64,000 nt of DNA from Lyngbya sp. HA4199-MV5 (lineage in GTDB: Bacteria > Cyanobacteriota > Cyanobacteriia > Leptolyngbyales > Leptolyngbyaceae), in contig JAHHHL010000001.1 of assembly GCA_019359375.1 (NCBI GenBank), positions 1-64,000 on the forward strand, written 5' to 3'. The notes under the pieces were generated by a model. That model was not told the origin of the DNA. It ran no database searches and was given only the letters and a program-made list of their open reading frames with translations. The translations under genes were made by a program, and so were the position numbers. This document shows positions 16,554 to 25,346 of this stretch, in pieces; position 1 is the first letter of the stretch, and every line of letters starts with the position of its first letter.

Positions 16554-17537
16554 TTACTCCAAGCCCAACTCCCGCTTTAGTAGCTCGATCGACTTGGTAA
16601 CGATGAAGTTCTCACAGCAGATAAGTTGGGGGGGACGAATGAGATCTTCCCTGGCAGCAGAAATCGCGGCTCTGACGGTTGCGCAGCTTGCCCGATCGCT
16701 AATAATCGTCTGGGCACTCCGCACGATCGCCCCCAATTTGTAGCCGTCGCCAACTTGAGCCGTCATCACCAGCAACTCATCGCCCCGCAAACTGTGAATG
16801 ATGACTTCCGCCACGCCCACGGTGCCAGAGCTGAGGCTCACCACCCCAATACAGGTACCTTTCGTCAACCGCTTGATGAGCTTGATTTCAGAATCAAAGT
16901 CATAAATATCAACGGGGATCACTCGCACCGACTTAGGAGCCGCGATCGCCTCTGCCTGGGCAATAAAATAGCGGCTTGTCACCACTGTCCCAGAGCGGGT
17001 CTGATCCAGAATTTGATCCAACTCTTCGATCGGCACCAACTGCACGGGAATATTCAGCGCCCGCTCCAGTTCCCGCACAATCACTTCCCCAGCCCCAATA
17101 TCGTGGGTCGGAGCCGTCACCAATACCTGAGCACTACAGCGCAGCCGCCAATCAATTTCGGCTAAGAACAGTTCTCTTGCCTGATTTAACGAGCAACCAT
17201 GCTTGAGCAGCTCATCCAGGCTGTTCTGCACTACCTTGTATGCCTCTGGGTGCTGATCCAGAATGGGCGATCGCACCTTGGCTACGTCCTCATGGGTTTG
17301 ATCCCGCACATAAATGCCAGAACCCGCCTGAGCATCCACCACACCCGCTTCTTCAAGCTGGCGATACACTTTACTGATCGTATTACGATGAAGTCCTGTT
17401 TGCATTGCCAACTGGCGCGTACTGGGCAGCCGATGCCCCGGTGGATACTGGCGAGAGGCGATCGCAAACAGAATCTGGTTATAAAGCTGTGTCGATGCTG
17501 GGATGTCACTCTCCGTCTGAATATGAAACTGAACCAT
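16554..17537 (-). CDS. plmA: GntR-family regulator PlmA
   Basis: A 327-residue regulator with an N-terminal GntR winged helix: YNQILFAIASRQYPPGHRLP (about residues 18-37), then STRQLAMQTGLHRNTISKVY, the recognition helix region. A long C-terminal domain includes SLNQARELFLAEIDWRLRCS and VVTSRYFIAQAEAIAAPKSV. Sequence and length match cyanobacterial PlmA, first described for plasmid maintenance in Anabaena and later shown to associate with the PII-PipX complex, so it links to nitrogen/carbon signalling. The ATG at 17537 is preferred over the longer frame (17576) because GGAGG lies eight bases upstream. Confidence 0.85.
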   Translation of the reverse strand: MVQFHIQTESDIPASTQLYNQILFAIASRQYPPGHRLPSTRQLAMQTGLHRNTISKVYRQLEEAGVVDAQAGSGIYVRDQTHEDVAKVRSPILDQHPEAYKVVQNSLDELLKHGCSLNQARELFLAEIDWRLRCSAQVLVTAPTHDIGAGEVIVRELERALNIPVQLVPIEELDQILDQTRSGTVVTSRYFIAQAEAIAAPKSVRVIPVDIYDFDSEIKLIKRLTKGTCIGVVSLSSGTVGVAEVIIHSLRGDELLVMTAQVGDGYKLGAIVRSAQTIISDRASCATVRAAISAAREDLIRPPQLICCENFIVTKSIELLKRELGLE

Positions 17538-17721
17538 GCAAGAGCCTCCACGCGCTCTAAATGAAGCGTTTAACAATGCAGCGCAGTCTCAGGGCACACA
17601 TCTTCTACTCCATCTTAGATGCAGCAACCCCGAACCAGCGTTGTTTTCAGTCCTGATCTAACTTGACAGTTTGCCGCCGTCAAAAATCCTTCACCAATCA
17701 GGGGCAACCTGCAACGTATCA

Positions 17722-17801
17722 AACTAGGAACTTCCCAGACTGGGAACTTGTCAGACTGGGGATTTGTCCAATGGGGGACTTGTCAGACTGGGAACACGAA
17801 G
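17722..17801. repeat. 16-bp degenerate tandem repeat, five units
   Basis: Five 16-base units of the type GACTGGGAACTTGTCA start at 17722, 17738, 17754, 17770 and 17786. The outer units are the most diverged. The repeat sits in the 471-base spacer between divergently transcribed plmA and the dienelactone hydrolase gene. No gene is credible there; a short frame over the repeat looks spurious. Confidence 0.8.
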
Positions 17802-18008
17802 TGACGATCTCACAACATCATTCATCGATGCTTGCGGGATTCAGGAATCTGTGGCAGTTTCTAGAGGGAAATTAACCTTTTGCATTATAGGCGGGCTTTA
17901 GATTGCGTCAACGCCTGCTGCATCAAGGAATATAGTCTTCGATGCCTGGTACGGCATAGGCGCGAGACAACCCAATTCATTTAGCAAAGCATTGAAACCA
18001 ACCGCATC

Positions 18009-18749
18009 ATGACAAACTCTGCTATTCACACAGCCAACGTTAAAGTCCCCAACGGTGATTTGCTTATCGATGCTTATCTGGCAGAACCAACGGGTAGCGG
18101 CACCTTTCCAGCCATCATTGTCGTGCAAGAGATCTGGGGCGTGAATGCCCACATCCGTGACATGACAGAACGGTTGGCGCAAGAAGGTTACGTGGCGATC
18201 GCACCCGCCATTTTCCAACGCAGCGCTCCAGGCTTTGAAGGCAACTACGATGCGGATACAACGGTTCTCGGACGCAAATACAAAGATGCCACCAAAGCCG
18301 ATGAGTTGCTGAGCGACATCCAAACCACGATCGCCTATCTCAGAACCTTGCCTGCGGTAAATGGTAATGCGATCGGCGCGATCGGCTTCTGCTTTGGTGG
18401 TCACGTCGTTTATCTGACAGCGACCTTACCGGATATCAAAGCCACTGCCTCCTTCTATGGCGCTGGTATTGCTACGATGACCCCTGGTGGCGGTGCATCC
18501 ACCCTCTCTCGCACGCCCGACATCAACGGCACCCTCTACGCCTTCTTTGGCACCACCGATCCCTTGATTCCTGCAGAGCAAATCGATCAGATCGAAGCCG
18601 CCCTTCAGGAACACCATATCGACCATCGCTTCTTTCGCTACCCTACCGGACACGGCTTCTTCTGCGACCAGCGCGCCGACTACAACCCCGAAGCCGCCGC
18701 TGATGCCTGGGAGAAGGTGAAAGAGTTGTTTGAGAAGTTGAAAGAGTGA
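18009..18749 (+). CDS. dienelactone hydrolase family protein
   Basis: A 246-residue alpha/beta hydrolase of the dienelactone hydrolase family. The nucleophile Cys sits in GFCFGGHVV (about residues 122-130), an Asp follows in FFGTTDPLIP (~178), and the catalytic His is in GHGFFCDQR (~215). Known members hydrolyse dienelactones or other small esters in the cytoplasm; the substrate here is unknown. Length is normal. The ATG at 18009 has no strong ribosome site, but the frame begins at the usual family start. It is transcribed divergently from plmA. Confidence 0.85.
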   Translation: MTNSAIHTANVKVPNGDLLIDAYLAEPTGSGTFPAIIVVQEIWGVNAHIRDMTERLAQEGYVAIAPAIFQRSAPGFEGNYDADTTVLGRKYKDATKADELLSDIQTTIAYLRTLPAVNGNAIGAIGFCFGGHVVYLTATLPDIKATASFYGAGIATMTPGGGASTLSRTPDINGTLYAFFGTTDPLIPAEQIDQIEAALQEHHIDHRFFRYPTGHGFFCDQRADYNPEAAADAWEKVKELFEKLKE

Positions 18750-18909
18750 GGGGTGAGGAGAGAGGGGCAGAAGGCAGGAGGCGGAGGGGAGTTGTTAGTT
18801 ATTAGTTGTTAGTTTTTGGTTGTTAGAAAGAGGCAGGAGGCAGAATCTTGCCCTTCACCTTTCCCCTTTACGCCAGGAGTCATATAGATAGGTCAAGATC
18901 TTTCACCTA
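18750..18909. repeat. low-complexity purine tract and TTGTTAG-type repeat
   Basis: A purine-rich run (gaggggtgaggagagagggg type) is followed by GTTGTTAGTTATTAGTTGTT and a pyrimidine-rich stretch. The same low-complexity modules recur at 34365-34619, 36885-37040 and 43010-43130. No gene is visible. Confidence 0.6.
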
Positions 18910-19182
18910 AACCTCGACCTTCCACGCTCCAAGCTCGACGTTCCGACTTCCAAGCTCGATGCTCCGACCTCTAAGCTCGACATTCCGAGTTCCAAGCTCA
19001 ATGCTTCGACCTCTAAGCTCGATGTTCCAAGTCCAAAGCTCGACGCTCCGACTTCCAAGCTCAATGCTCCGACCTCTAAGCTCGACCCTCCGAGTTTCAA
19101 GCTCGACGCTCCGAGTTCTAAGCTTAACCCTCCAAGTCCGAAGCTCAACCTTCCGAGTTCTAAGCTCAAACCCTCTAACCTC
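18910..19182. repeat. 21-bp minisatellite, 13 units
   Basis: Thirteen consecutive 21-base units, most beginning AAGCTCGA(C/T)GCTCCGA, start every 21 bases from 18910 (18931, 18952, and so on to 19162). Substitutions are frequent but I see no indel until the last unit, so the 7-codon phase is kept. Both strands are open: the minus strand reads a heptapeptide repeat like SSLEVGA, the plus strand one like SSMLRPL. Neither frame has a convincing ribosome site, so I treat it as non-coding. Confidence 0.85.
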
Positions 19183-19194
19183 TGACTCCTCGAT

Positions 19195-19236
19195 CCTCTC
19201 CCCTCTCTCCTCTCCCCTCTCTCCTCTCCCCTCTCT
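19195..19236. repeat. 14-bp pyrimidine tandem repeat
   Basis: Three perfect copies of CCTCTCCCCTCTCT lie directly after the 21-bp minisatellite and about 70 bases before the S1-protein start. Confidence 0.85.
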
Positions 19237-19306
19237 CCTTACTCAAAACTTCAAACTCCTCCCCCTGCGGACTATAGTAAGAAAGCCGACTACGATCGCG
19301 TGTTTC

Positions 19307-20206
19307 ATGGAAGCTAAATCAACTCGTCCAGCCAACGAGTCCTTTTCAATGGAGGACTTTGAGAAGGCGCTGGAGCAACATAACTACGAATTTCAGCCAG
19401 GGCAAATGATTGCGGGTAAAGCGGTCAATTATGAAATTGATGGCATTTACGTCGATATTGGTGCCAAGTCGCTTGCCTTTCTGCCCGCCAACGAAGCCAG
19501 TTTGAAAGGAGTGACCGACCCATCGGCGATCGTGCCCCTCAACGAAGAGCGCGAGTTTCTCATCATCCGCGAACAGGATGCCGATGGGCAGGTCACACTT
19601 TCGCTGAAGCAACTAGAAATTAAGCAAGCCTGGGATCGCTTAGCCGAAGCACAAGATAGTAACCAGAGCTATCAGGTGAGAGTAACAGGTGTCAACAAAG
19701 GTGGCGTAACGGTTGATGTACAGGGTTTGCGGGGCTTCATTCCGCGATCGCACCTCGTCGAACGTGAGGATCTGGACGCGCTCAAAGGCACCACCCTCAG
19801 CGCCAGCATCCTGGAGCTTGACCAATCCCGCGATAAGCTCGTACTGTCCAATCGACTCGCCACTCGCACCGCCAGCTTTAGTCAGCTCGAAATCGGGCAA
19901 TTAGTAGACGGCAAAGTTGCCAGCATTAAACCTTTCGGCGTGTTTGTCGAGTTTGGCGGCGCGACTGGGTTACTCCACATCAACCAGATCAGTAACAAGT
20001 ACGTCCAAGCCCTGGCAGACCTATTCCAGGTCGGGCAACCCCTCAAAGCCATCATTGCCGACCTCGACGAAGGCAGAGGCAGAATTTCCCTTTCTACTAA
20101 AGTGCTCGAAAACTTCCCTGGCGAAATGCTGGAAAAACCAGCCGATGTGATGGCAGAAGCCGAATCACGCCAGGAACGGGCGCGGAAGACCATTTTGGGA
20201 GAGTGA
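19307..20206 (+). CDS. 30S ribosomal protein S1-like RNA-binding protein
   Basis: A 299-residue protein with three S1 (OB-fold) RNA-binding domains, at about residues 30-100, 118-186 and 203-272. The third is the most canonical (GQLVDGKVASIKPFGVFVEF ... GLLHINQIS). Cyanobacteria carry two short S1 proteins; this looks like one of them, which bind mRNA leader regions during initiation. The frame runs open far upstream through the minisatellite to 18959, but the ATG at 19307 begins the conserved sequence (MEAKSTRPANESFSMEDFEK). No strong Shine-Dalgarno is present. The adjacent Tab2 gene also acts on RNA. Confidence 0.85.
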   Translation: MEAKSTRPANESFSMEDFEKALEQHNYEFQPGQMIAGKAVNYEIDGIYVDIGAKSLAFLPANEASLKGVTDPSAIVPLNEEREFLIIREQDADGQVTLSLKQLEIKQAWDRLAEAQDSNQSYQVRVTGVNKGGVTVDVQGLRGFIPRSHLVEREDLDALKGTTLSASILELDQSRDKLVLSNRLATRTASFSQLEIGQLVDGKVASIKPFGVFVEFGGATGLLHINQISNKYVQALADLFQVGQPLKAIIADLDEGRGRISLSTKVLENFPGEMLEKPADVMAEAESRQERARKTILGE

Positions 20207-20387
20207 AGGGAGGCAGAGGCAGCAGGGGGAGCGGAGAGAGCAGGGGGAGCAGAGAGAGGAAGGCTAAAAGCCTTAGGCTGGCTGTTGATTGCTGACTCCT
20301 CAATTACCTCAAAGCTTCCCCCGCCTCCCTTGCTTCCCTTACCTCCCCTACTCCCTCCCTCATCACCCCTCTCTCCTCTCTCCTCAC
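20207..20387. repeat. purine then pyrimidine low-complexity tract
   Basis: A run of GGGGAGC/GAGAG type (20210-20265) is followed by a CTCCC/TCTCTCC type run (20310-20385). They are near-complements and could pair as a long imperfect hairpin in the spacer between the S1 gene and the Tab2 gene. Confidence 0.55.
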
Positions 20388-21251
20388 ATGCCTACCGTCT
20401 GGGAACTCGATTTTTACTCTCGTCCGCTTCTGGATGAAAACAAGAAGAAGATGTGGGAAGTGCTGGTTTGCGAAAGCCCGTTAACGGTCGATCGCCAGCC
20501 AGAATCCCTGTTCCGCTATGCTGAATTTTGCTCTAGCGCGGAAGTCAACTCGGTGCGGTTGAGGGGAGTGATTGAAGCCGCGATCGCCCAGGCCCCCAGC
20601 CCACCAGACAAAATCCGCTTCTTTCGGCAGGCAATGAACAATATGATCACCAAAGCCTGCAATGAATTGGGCATTGACGCACAGTTAAGCCAACGGACGT
20701 TTGTACTTAACCAGTGGTTGCGGCAGCGGTTACATGAGGTTTATCCTGCGATGCCAGGATTTCAGCCCGGTACCAATCCCTCCGTGAGTTTTGCCAAAAC
20801 GCCCCCCCAGCCGCTACCCGATGCCTTGCTGGGCGAGAAATGGCAGTTTGTCACCTTGCCAGCCAGTGATTTAGCTGAGATGAATGAATGGTCGATCGAC
20901 TTTGGTGAAGCCTTTCCACTCGGCTTAGCAGGGCTTGCACCAGAGGCTCAGGTGCCGGGAGTGTTGATTTTTTCAGCGCGTGCGACTCCCCTTGCGGCGT
21001 GGATGTCAGGCTTAGAGGTCGCAGGGGTAAAGCTGGACAGCGACTATCCCACCCGCTTGCTGCTAGAGACAGGGCTGAACGATCGCTGGAATCTTGCCAG
21101 CCTTGCCAGTACCCAGGCACAAAAAGAAGCACAGACTTTTGAAGTCGCAAAGCAGCAGGCAAATGGGATGCACTTCCTCGCAGTGCAAGCCGATCCCAGC
21201 ACAGAAGCCTTTGCTGGATTTTGGTTATTACAGGCGGTCAACTTAGCGTAA
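20388..21251 (+). CDS. Tab2/Atab2 family RNA-binding protein
   Basis: A 287-residue protein beginning MPTVWELDFYSRPLLDENKK, the hallmark of the Tab2/Atab2 family (DUF1092). A conserved mid segment (VRLRGVIEAAIAQA ... AMNNMITKACNELG) and a C-terminal FAGFWLLQAVN follow. In algae and plants Tab2 binds the psaB mRNA leader and is needed to translate photosystem I subunits. Cyanobacterial members are presumed RNA-binding factors for photosystem biogenesis. The start is the ATG at 20388; the open frame upstream is low-complexity pyrimidine sequence. Confidence 0.85.
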   Translation: MPTVWELDFYSRPLLDENKKKMWEVLVCESPLTVDRQPESLFRYAEFCSSAEVNSVRLRGVIEAAIAQAPSPPDKIRFFRQAMNNMITKACNELGIDAQLSQRTFVLNQWLRQRLHEVYPAMPGFQPGTNPSVSFAKTPPQPLPDALLGEKWQFVTLPASDLAEMNEWSIDFGEAFPLGLAGLAPEAQVPGVLIFSARATPLAAWMSGLEVAGVKLDSDYPTRLLLETGLNDRWNLASLASTQAQKEAQTFEVAKQQANGMHFLAVQADPSTEAFAGFWLLQAVNLA

Positions 21252-21373
21252 AGTGATCCTTAGTGGTCGCATTCAGCCTGCACTCTGGCACCGCAACTAG
21301 CTAAACGCTAATCGCCAGGTGCTGCAAACTCCACCGCAACTCGCTCCTTGCTCTTCCTGTTCGCTCACACACT

Positions 21374-22699
21374 ATGGGTTCCGACGACTTGCAACACGAA
21401 ACCTCAGCAGAGCAACTGCTGGAATTAGCTGCCAAGTCAGGGGCAGAAGCGGCAGAAGTTCTGCAATCACGATCGCTGGCGTACCCCGTTTTTTTTGAGG
21501 CAAATCGGCTCAAGCAGTTAGAGAGCGCTCAGGCAGAAGGAACGGCGCTGCGGCTATGGCGCAATGGGTGCCCCGGTTTAGCCGTTGCCTACGGATCCGT
21601 TGAGCCACAAGCACTGGTCGATCGTGCCATTGCTCTTAGCCAGTTGAACGATCCAGAAACGATCGAGCTGTCGGGTGCTACTCGCATCCAGTATCCCAAC
21701 CTGGGTGAAGTTGTCCCTGTCGAGCAATTAGTCGCCTGGGGGCGAGAGGCGATCGCGCTCATCCGTGAAGCAAATTCTGACCTGATCTGCACCGCTGAAT
21801 GGGAATGCGAAGCCGAAACCACACGTCTGCTTAATTCCAACGGCTTAGATTGCGGCTACACCGATACAACGCTGAGTTGCTATCTTTCGGCAGAATGGGT
21901 GCGCGGCGATGATTTTCTCTGCATTTCAGATGGGCAAACGCAGCGGAGCAGCCTTGATCCAGTGGCCCTAGCACAACAAATTTTGCAGCGCTTGGAGTGG
22001 GCAAAGGGCAATACCCAATCGCCAACCGGACGAATGCCTATCTTATTCACCTCGAAAGCCGCTGATATGCTGTGGGGCACCGTACAGTCGGCACTTAGCG
22101 GTAAGCAGGTCATTGAAGGTGCGTCACCCTGGAGCGATCGCCTGAACGAACTCGTCACGTCTGAACAGTTAACCCTCTCGCAACAGCCAAATGTGGGGCC
22201 GTTTAGCTGCCCCTTTGACGACGAAGGCATCCCCACTCGCGCCATCACCTTTATCGATCGTGGCGTGCTGCAACTCTTTTACACCGATTTCACGACCGGA
22301 CGACTCCTCGGCAGCGGCACTACAGGCAATGGCTTTCGTCCTGGCTTGGGCAGCTACCCCACACCTGGTTTGTTCAACATTCTGATCGAGCCTGCCAGCA
22401 ATGCACCTCCAGGCAAATCCCTTCCAGATCTGATTGCCACCCTCGACGATGGACTCATCATTGACCAGATGTTGGGCGGCGGTGCCGGAATATCGGGTGA
22501 ATTTTCGATCAACGTTGACCTTGGCTACCGCGTCAAAAACGGCGAGGTCATCGGTCGCGTGAAAGATACGATGGTTTCCGGCAATGTCTACACGGCGCTG
22601 AAGCACTTGATTGCCCTCGGCGGTGACGCTGACTGGAACGGTGCCTGCTATACCCCGTCACTCATTGTCGATGGGCTTTCGGTGACTGGACGGAGCTAA
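21374..22699 (+). CDS. TldD/PmbA family protein
   Basis: A 441-residue protein of the TldD/PmbA (TldE) metallopeptidase family. In enterobacteria the TldD-TldE pair degrades or processes small peptides, including microcin precursors. The N-terminal half shows the family pattern AEAAEVLQSRSLAYPVFFEA, and the C-terminal half has glycine-rich blocks (GTTGNGFRPG, GGGAGISGEFSINVDLGYRV). I do not see a clear HExxxH zinc motif, which fits the non-catalytic PmbA/TldE partner rather than TldD. The ATG at 21374 is used. No partner tldD gene is in the window. Confidence 0.8.
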   Translation: MGSDDLQHETSAEQLLELAAKSGAEAAEVLQSRSLAYPVFFEANRLKQLESAQAEGTALRLWRNGCPGLAVAYGSVEPQALVDRAIALSQLNDPETIELSGATRIQYPNLGEVVPVEQLVAWGREAIALIREANSDLICTAEWECEAETTRLLNSNGLDCGYTDTTLSCYLSAEWVRGDDFLCISDGQTQRSSLDPVALAQQILQRLEWAKGNTQSPTGRMPILFTSKAADMLWGTVQSALSGKQVIEGASPWSDRLNELVTSEQLTLSQQPNVGPFSCPFDDEGIPTRAITFIDRGVLQLFYTDFTTGRLLGSGTTGNGFRPGLGSYPTPGLFNILIEPASNAPPGKSLPDLIATLDDGLIIDQMLGGGAGISGEFSINVDLGYRVKNGEVIGRVKDTMVSGNVYTALKHLIALGGDADWNGACYTPSLIVDGLSVTGRS

Positions 22700-22717
22700 G
22701 CTTTAAACTTTAGACAA

Positions 22718-22812
22718 GACTTACGCAAACCTTGGAGGTTTTGAACACGGATCGGGCATCGTGACTTACGTAACGGCTGAAACCTCTGAGGTTTTAGTCA
22801 AATGCGAAAGTC
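22718..22812. repeat. possible small MITE-like element with GACTT(A/T)CGCA ends
   Basis: The left end GACTTACGCA (22718-22727) and the right end, complementary to GACTTTCGCA (22803-22812), bound a 95-base segment. Each end is followed inward by an AAACCT..GAGGTTTT motif. Only one copy was seen in the window, so mobility is a guess. Confidence 0.35.
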
Positions 22813-22905
22813 CAATAAACTTTAAACTAGGAGCTACCGACAGCAGATGGGCAGGTGCTTTGATGCTCAATGGTCTCAAATTCAGTAGAAAGCATAGGAA
22901 TGGTT

Positions 22906-24696
22906 ATGAACGGTGTAGGCATGTACATTCAACGGTGGCGTTACTGGCTGTTAGCGATCGCCGCGATCGCCACCATCACTACCCTTTCTGCCTGCCAGCC
23001 TCAGAACCTGAAAAGTCAGGCGGCACGCATACCACAGCTTGTCATCAGCACCACTACAGACCCCAAAACCTTCAACTATGCCCTTAACAACTCTTCGCCA
23101 AATGTCTTTCCCTTTACCTTTGATGGCTTAGTGGATGAGCACGGCATCACGGCAGAAATTGTGCCAGCCCTGGCAGAGTCCTGGCAAATCTCAGAGGATA
23201 AAAAACACCTCACGTTTGCCCTGCGAGACGGCATGAAATGGTCAGATGGACAGCCACTCACAGCCGATGACGTACTCTTTACCTACAAAGACGTTTACCT
23301 GAATGAAGCCATTCCAACCGATGTGAGAGACGGGCTACGGATTGGTAGTAAGAAAATTCTGCCGGAGGTGAAGAAGCTGGACGATCGCCGGATTGAGTTC
23401 ATTCTGCCAGAGCCGTCATCGCCCTTTTTACGCACCCTGGTTGCCAAGATTCTACCCGCCCATCGCCTCCGCCAATCAGTCTTTACGAAAGGATCGGACG
23501 GCAACCCTCGCTTCCTGACGACTTGGGGCACTGATACCCCACCGAACGAAATCGTCACCAACGGTCCTTACACGCTTGAGAGCTACATCAACAGCCAGCG
23601 AGTGGTTTATCATCGCAATCCTTACTACTGGCGCAAAGGTGCTCAGGGCGAACCGCTGCCCTATATCGAGCGCATTATCTGGCAGGTCGTGGAAAACAGC
23701 GATGGGCGCATGTTGCGGTTCCGGTCTGGCGATTTGGACATCGCTGGCTTACGCCCCGAAGATTTCTCCCTGCTTAAGCGCGAAGAGCAGCGGGGAAAAT
23801 TTAACATTCTCAATGGGGGACCAACCTCCGGTACTACCTTCATTGCGTTTAACTTAAACCGCGCCATCAATAAAGACGGCAAACCGTTTGTTGACCCTAT
23901 CAAATCGGACTGGTTCAACACCAAAGCCTTTCGACAGGCAGTTGCCTACGCCCTCGATCGCCAGAGCATTATCAACAACCTGTATCGAGGCATTGGCGAA
24001 CTGCAAAACTCACCCGTTTCAGTGCAGAGTCCCTACTTCCTCTCACCGCAGCAAGGGCTGAAAGTCTACGAATACAATCCCAAGAAGGCAAAGGAACTGC
24101 TCACCAGTGCAGGCTTTAAGTACGATGCCAGGGGACAATTGTTTGACGCAAAGGGAAATCGTATCCGCTTCACGATGATTCTGCCTGCGGGTAGCCGCTC
24201 TGCACAGCAGTTCGCCGCGCAAATGCAGCAAGATCTGAAGGGCATCGGCATTCAGCTCGATCTAAACCCGGTTGACTTTAACGTAATGGTTGAAAATGTC
24301 GGTAATCGGAATTGGGAGTGTTACTTTATCAGCTACACAGGCGGCGTAGAACCCAACGATGGTGCCAATTACTGGGTCAGTTCTGGCACCTCGCACGACT
24401 TCAACCAGGGACCAAACGTGGGTGCGCCACCCATTAAAAACTGGGTCGTGTCTGATTGGGAGCAGGAAATCGATCGCCTCTTTGTCGCTGGAGCCAGAGA
24501 GTACGACGAGAACAAACGCAAACAGATCTACGCTGACTTTCAACGCATTGTGCAAGACCAACTCCCCGTCATTCATCTGGTCACGCCAACGGCCCTCTCC
24601 GCCATCCGCGATCGGGTCAAGGGCGTGCAGTTTTCCGGCTTAGATACCCGTGGCTCCCTCTGGAATGTCTACGAGCTTAAGGTGACGGACAATTAA
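22906..24696 (+). CDS. peptide/nickel-type ABC transporter substrate-binding lipoprotein
   Basis: A 596-residue family 5 solute-binding protein. A signal segment ends in the lipobox TLSAC (Cys about residue 33), so the protein is lipid-anchored facing the periplasm. Family blocks are present: PALAESWQISEDKKHLTFAL, the DGMKWSDGQPLTADDVLFTY signature, and LNPVDFNVMVENVGNRNWEC. Such proteins deliver oligopeptides or other large solutes to a two-permease ABC importer, but no permease is adjacent. The frame is open to 22870; the ATG at 22906 is preferred because AGGA precedes it by six bases. It converges on the pseudopilin gene with only 25 bases between. Confidence 0.85.
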   Translation: MNGVGMYIQRWRYWLLAIAAIATITTLSACQPQNLKSQAARIPQLVISTTTDPKTFNYALNNSSPNVFPFTFDGLVDEHGITAEIVPALAESWQISEDKKHLTFALRDGMKWSDGQPLTADDVLFTYKDVYLNEAIPTDVRDGLRIGSKKILPEVKKLDDRRIEFILPEPSSPFLRTLVAKILPAHRLRQSVFTKGSDGNPRFLTTWGTDTPPNEIVTNGPYTLESYINSQRVVYHRNPYYWRKGAQGEPLPYIERIIWQVVENSDGRMLRFRSGDLDIAGLRPEDFSLLKREEQRGKFNILNGGPTSGTTFIAFNLNRAINKDGKPFVDPIKSDWFNTKAFRQAVAYALDRQSIINNLYRGIGELQNSPVSVQSPYFLSPQQGLKVYEYNPKKAKELLTSAGFKYDARGQLFDAKGNRIRFTMILPAGSRSAQQFAAQMQQDLKGIGIQLDLNPVDFNVMVENVGNRNWECYFISYTGGVEPNDGANYWVSSGTSHDFNQGPNVGAPPIKNWVVSDWEQEIDRLFVAGAREYDENKRKQIYADFQRIVQDQLPVIHLVTPTALSAIRDRVKGVQFSGLDTRGSLWNVYELKVTDN

Positions 24697-24721
24697 AATC
24701 ATACTCGCTTAAAATCAATCC

Positions 24722-25318
24722 TCACTGGCAGCCTCTCCCTGTACCCGCGTTATATGCGCCCTCATCAGTGCGGATGGATGCCAAAAGCGTATCGATCACC
24801 ACACAGCGGTTCGTTGCTGTACCTGTTGTGTTGCCTCGTGACACGGTAATGAAAAAGGGTAAAGACTGGGCTGTTGGGACTGTTGGCACCTGAGCAATGG
24901 TGCCATTACTGTCGAAAACGAGTGCTCTATTGGCGGCACTAGACCCACCGATCGCCAGCTTCAGCGTGTTTGGGTTGACGTTTCCGTTACCTAGTAGCTC
25001 CCAGGTCGTAATGTTGGCGTTGTTTACTGGTAGAGCAGTGCCTGTTGTATACGGCGCAGTAGCCACTCTAGGCTTGCCATTCGTACTGGCATCAAACACT
25101 ACGATGCGGGGCGCGCGCGTGCGTCTGGCTTCACTCTGAGCGATACGGATTGTTTGAGCAATCTGTTCGCGACCAGCAGAAACCCGCTGGCGGCTCAAAA
25201 TGGTATCCCAGCCAGGAGCCGCGATCGCAAACAACACGCCAATCACAATAATGACCACCAGCATCTCAATGAGGGTAAAACCACTGATTGATCGTTTTGA
25301 GCGACTTCGCTGCTTCAT
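24722..25318 (-). CDS. GspH/FimT-type pseudopilin of the hps locus
   Basis: A 198-residue prepilin-like protein. The class III signal is SGFTLIEMLVVIIVIGVLFA: the G/F cleavage site is followed by Glu at +5 and a hydrophobic helix. It has the GspH/FimT pattern (GWDTILSRQR ... AQSEARRTRAPRIVVF). PilD-type peptidase would process it into a secretion pseudopilus. It is the last gene of the minus-strand hpsA-hpsB-hpsC series, 28 bases behind hpsC, the position where other cyanobacteria have hpsD. ATG 25318 has GGAGG nine bases upstream. Confidence 0.8.
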   Translation of the reverse strand: MKQRSRSKRSISGFTLIEMLVVIIVIGVLFAIAAPGWDTILSRQRVSAGREQIAQTIRIAQSEARRTRAPRIVVFDASTNGKPRVATAPYTTGTALPVNNANITTWELLGNGNVNPNTLKLAIGGSSAANRALVFDSNGTIAQVPTVPTAQSLPFFITVSRGNTTGTATNRCVVIDTLLASIRTDEGAYNAGTGRGCQ

Positions 25319-25346
25319 CGTCGTTCTCCTCCGGGTAGACAAACTG

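Noticed and set aside
17663-17875. 70-residue frame over the 16-bp tandem repeat
   Set aside because: The sequence is just a translation of the repeat, without a start signal or homology.
18903-19169. Minus-strand heptapeptide-repeat frame over the 21-bp minisatellite
   Set aside because: The opposite strand is equally open because the unit is 21 bp, and no ribosome site is present; kept only as a repeat.
18910-19182. CRISPR-like array
   Set aside because: The units are contiguous with no spacers between repeats, so it is a minisatellite.
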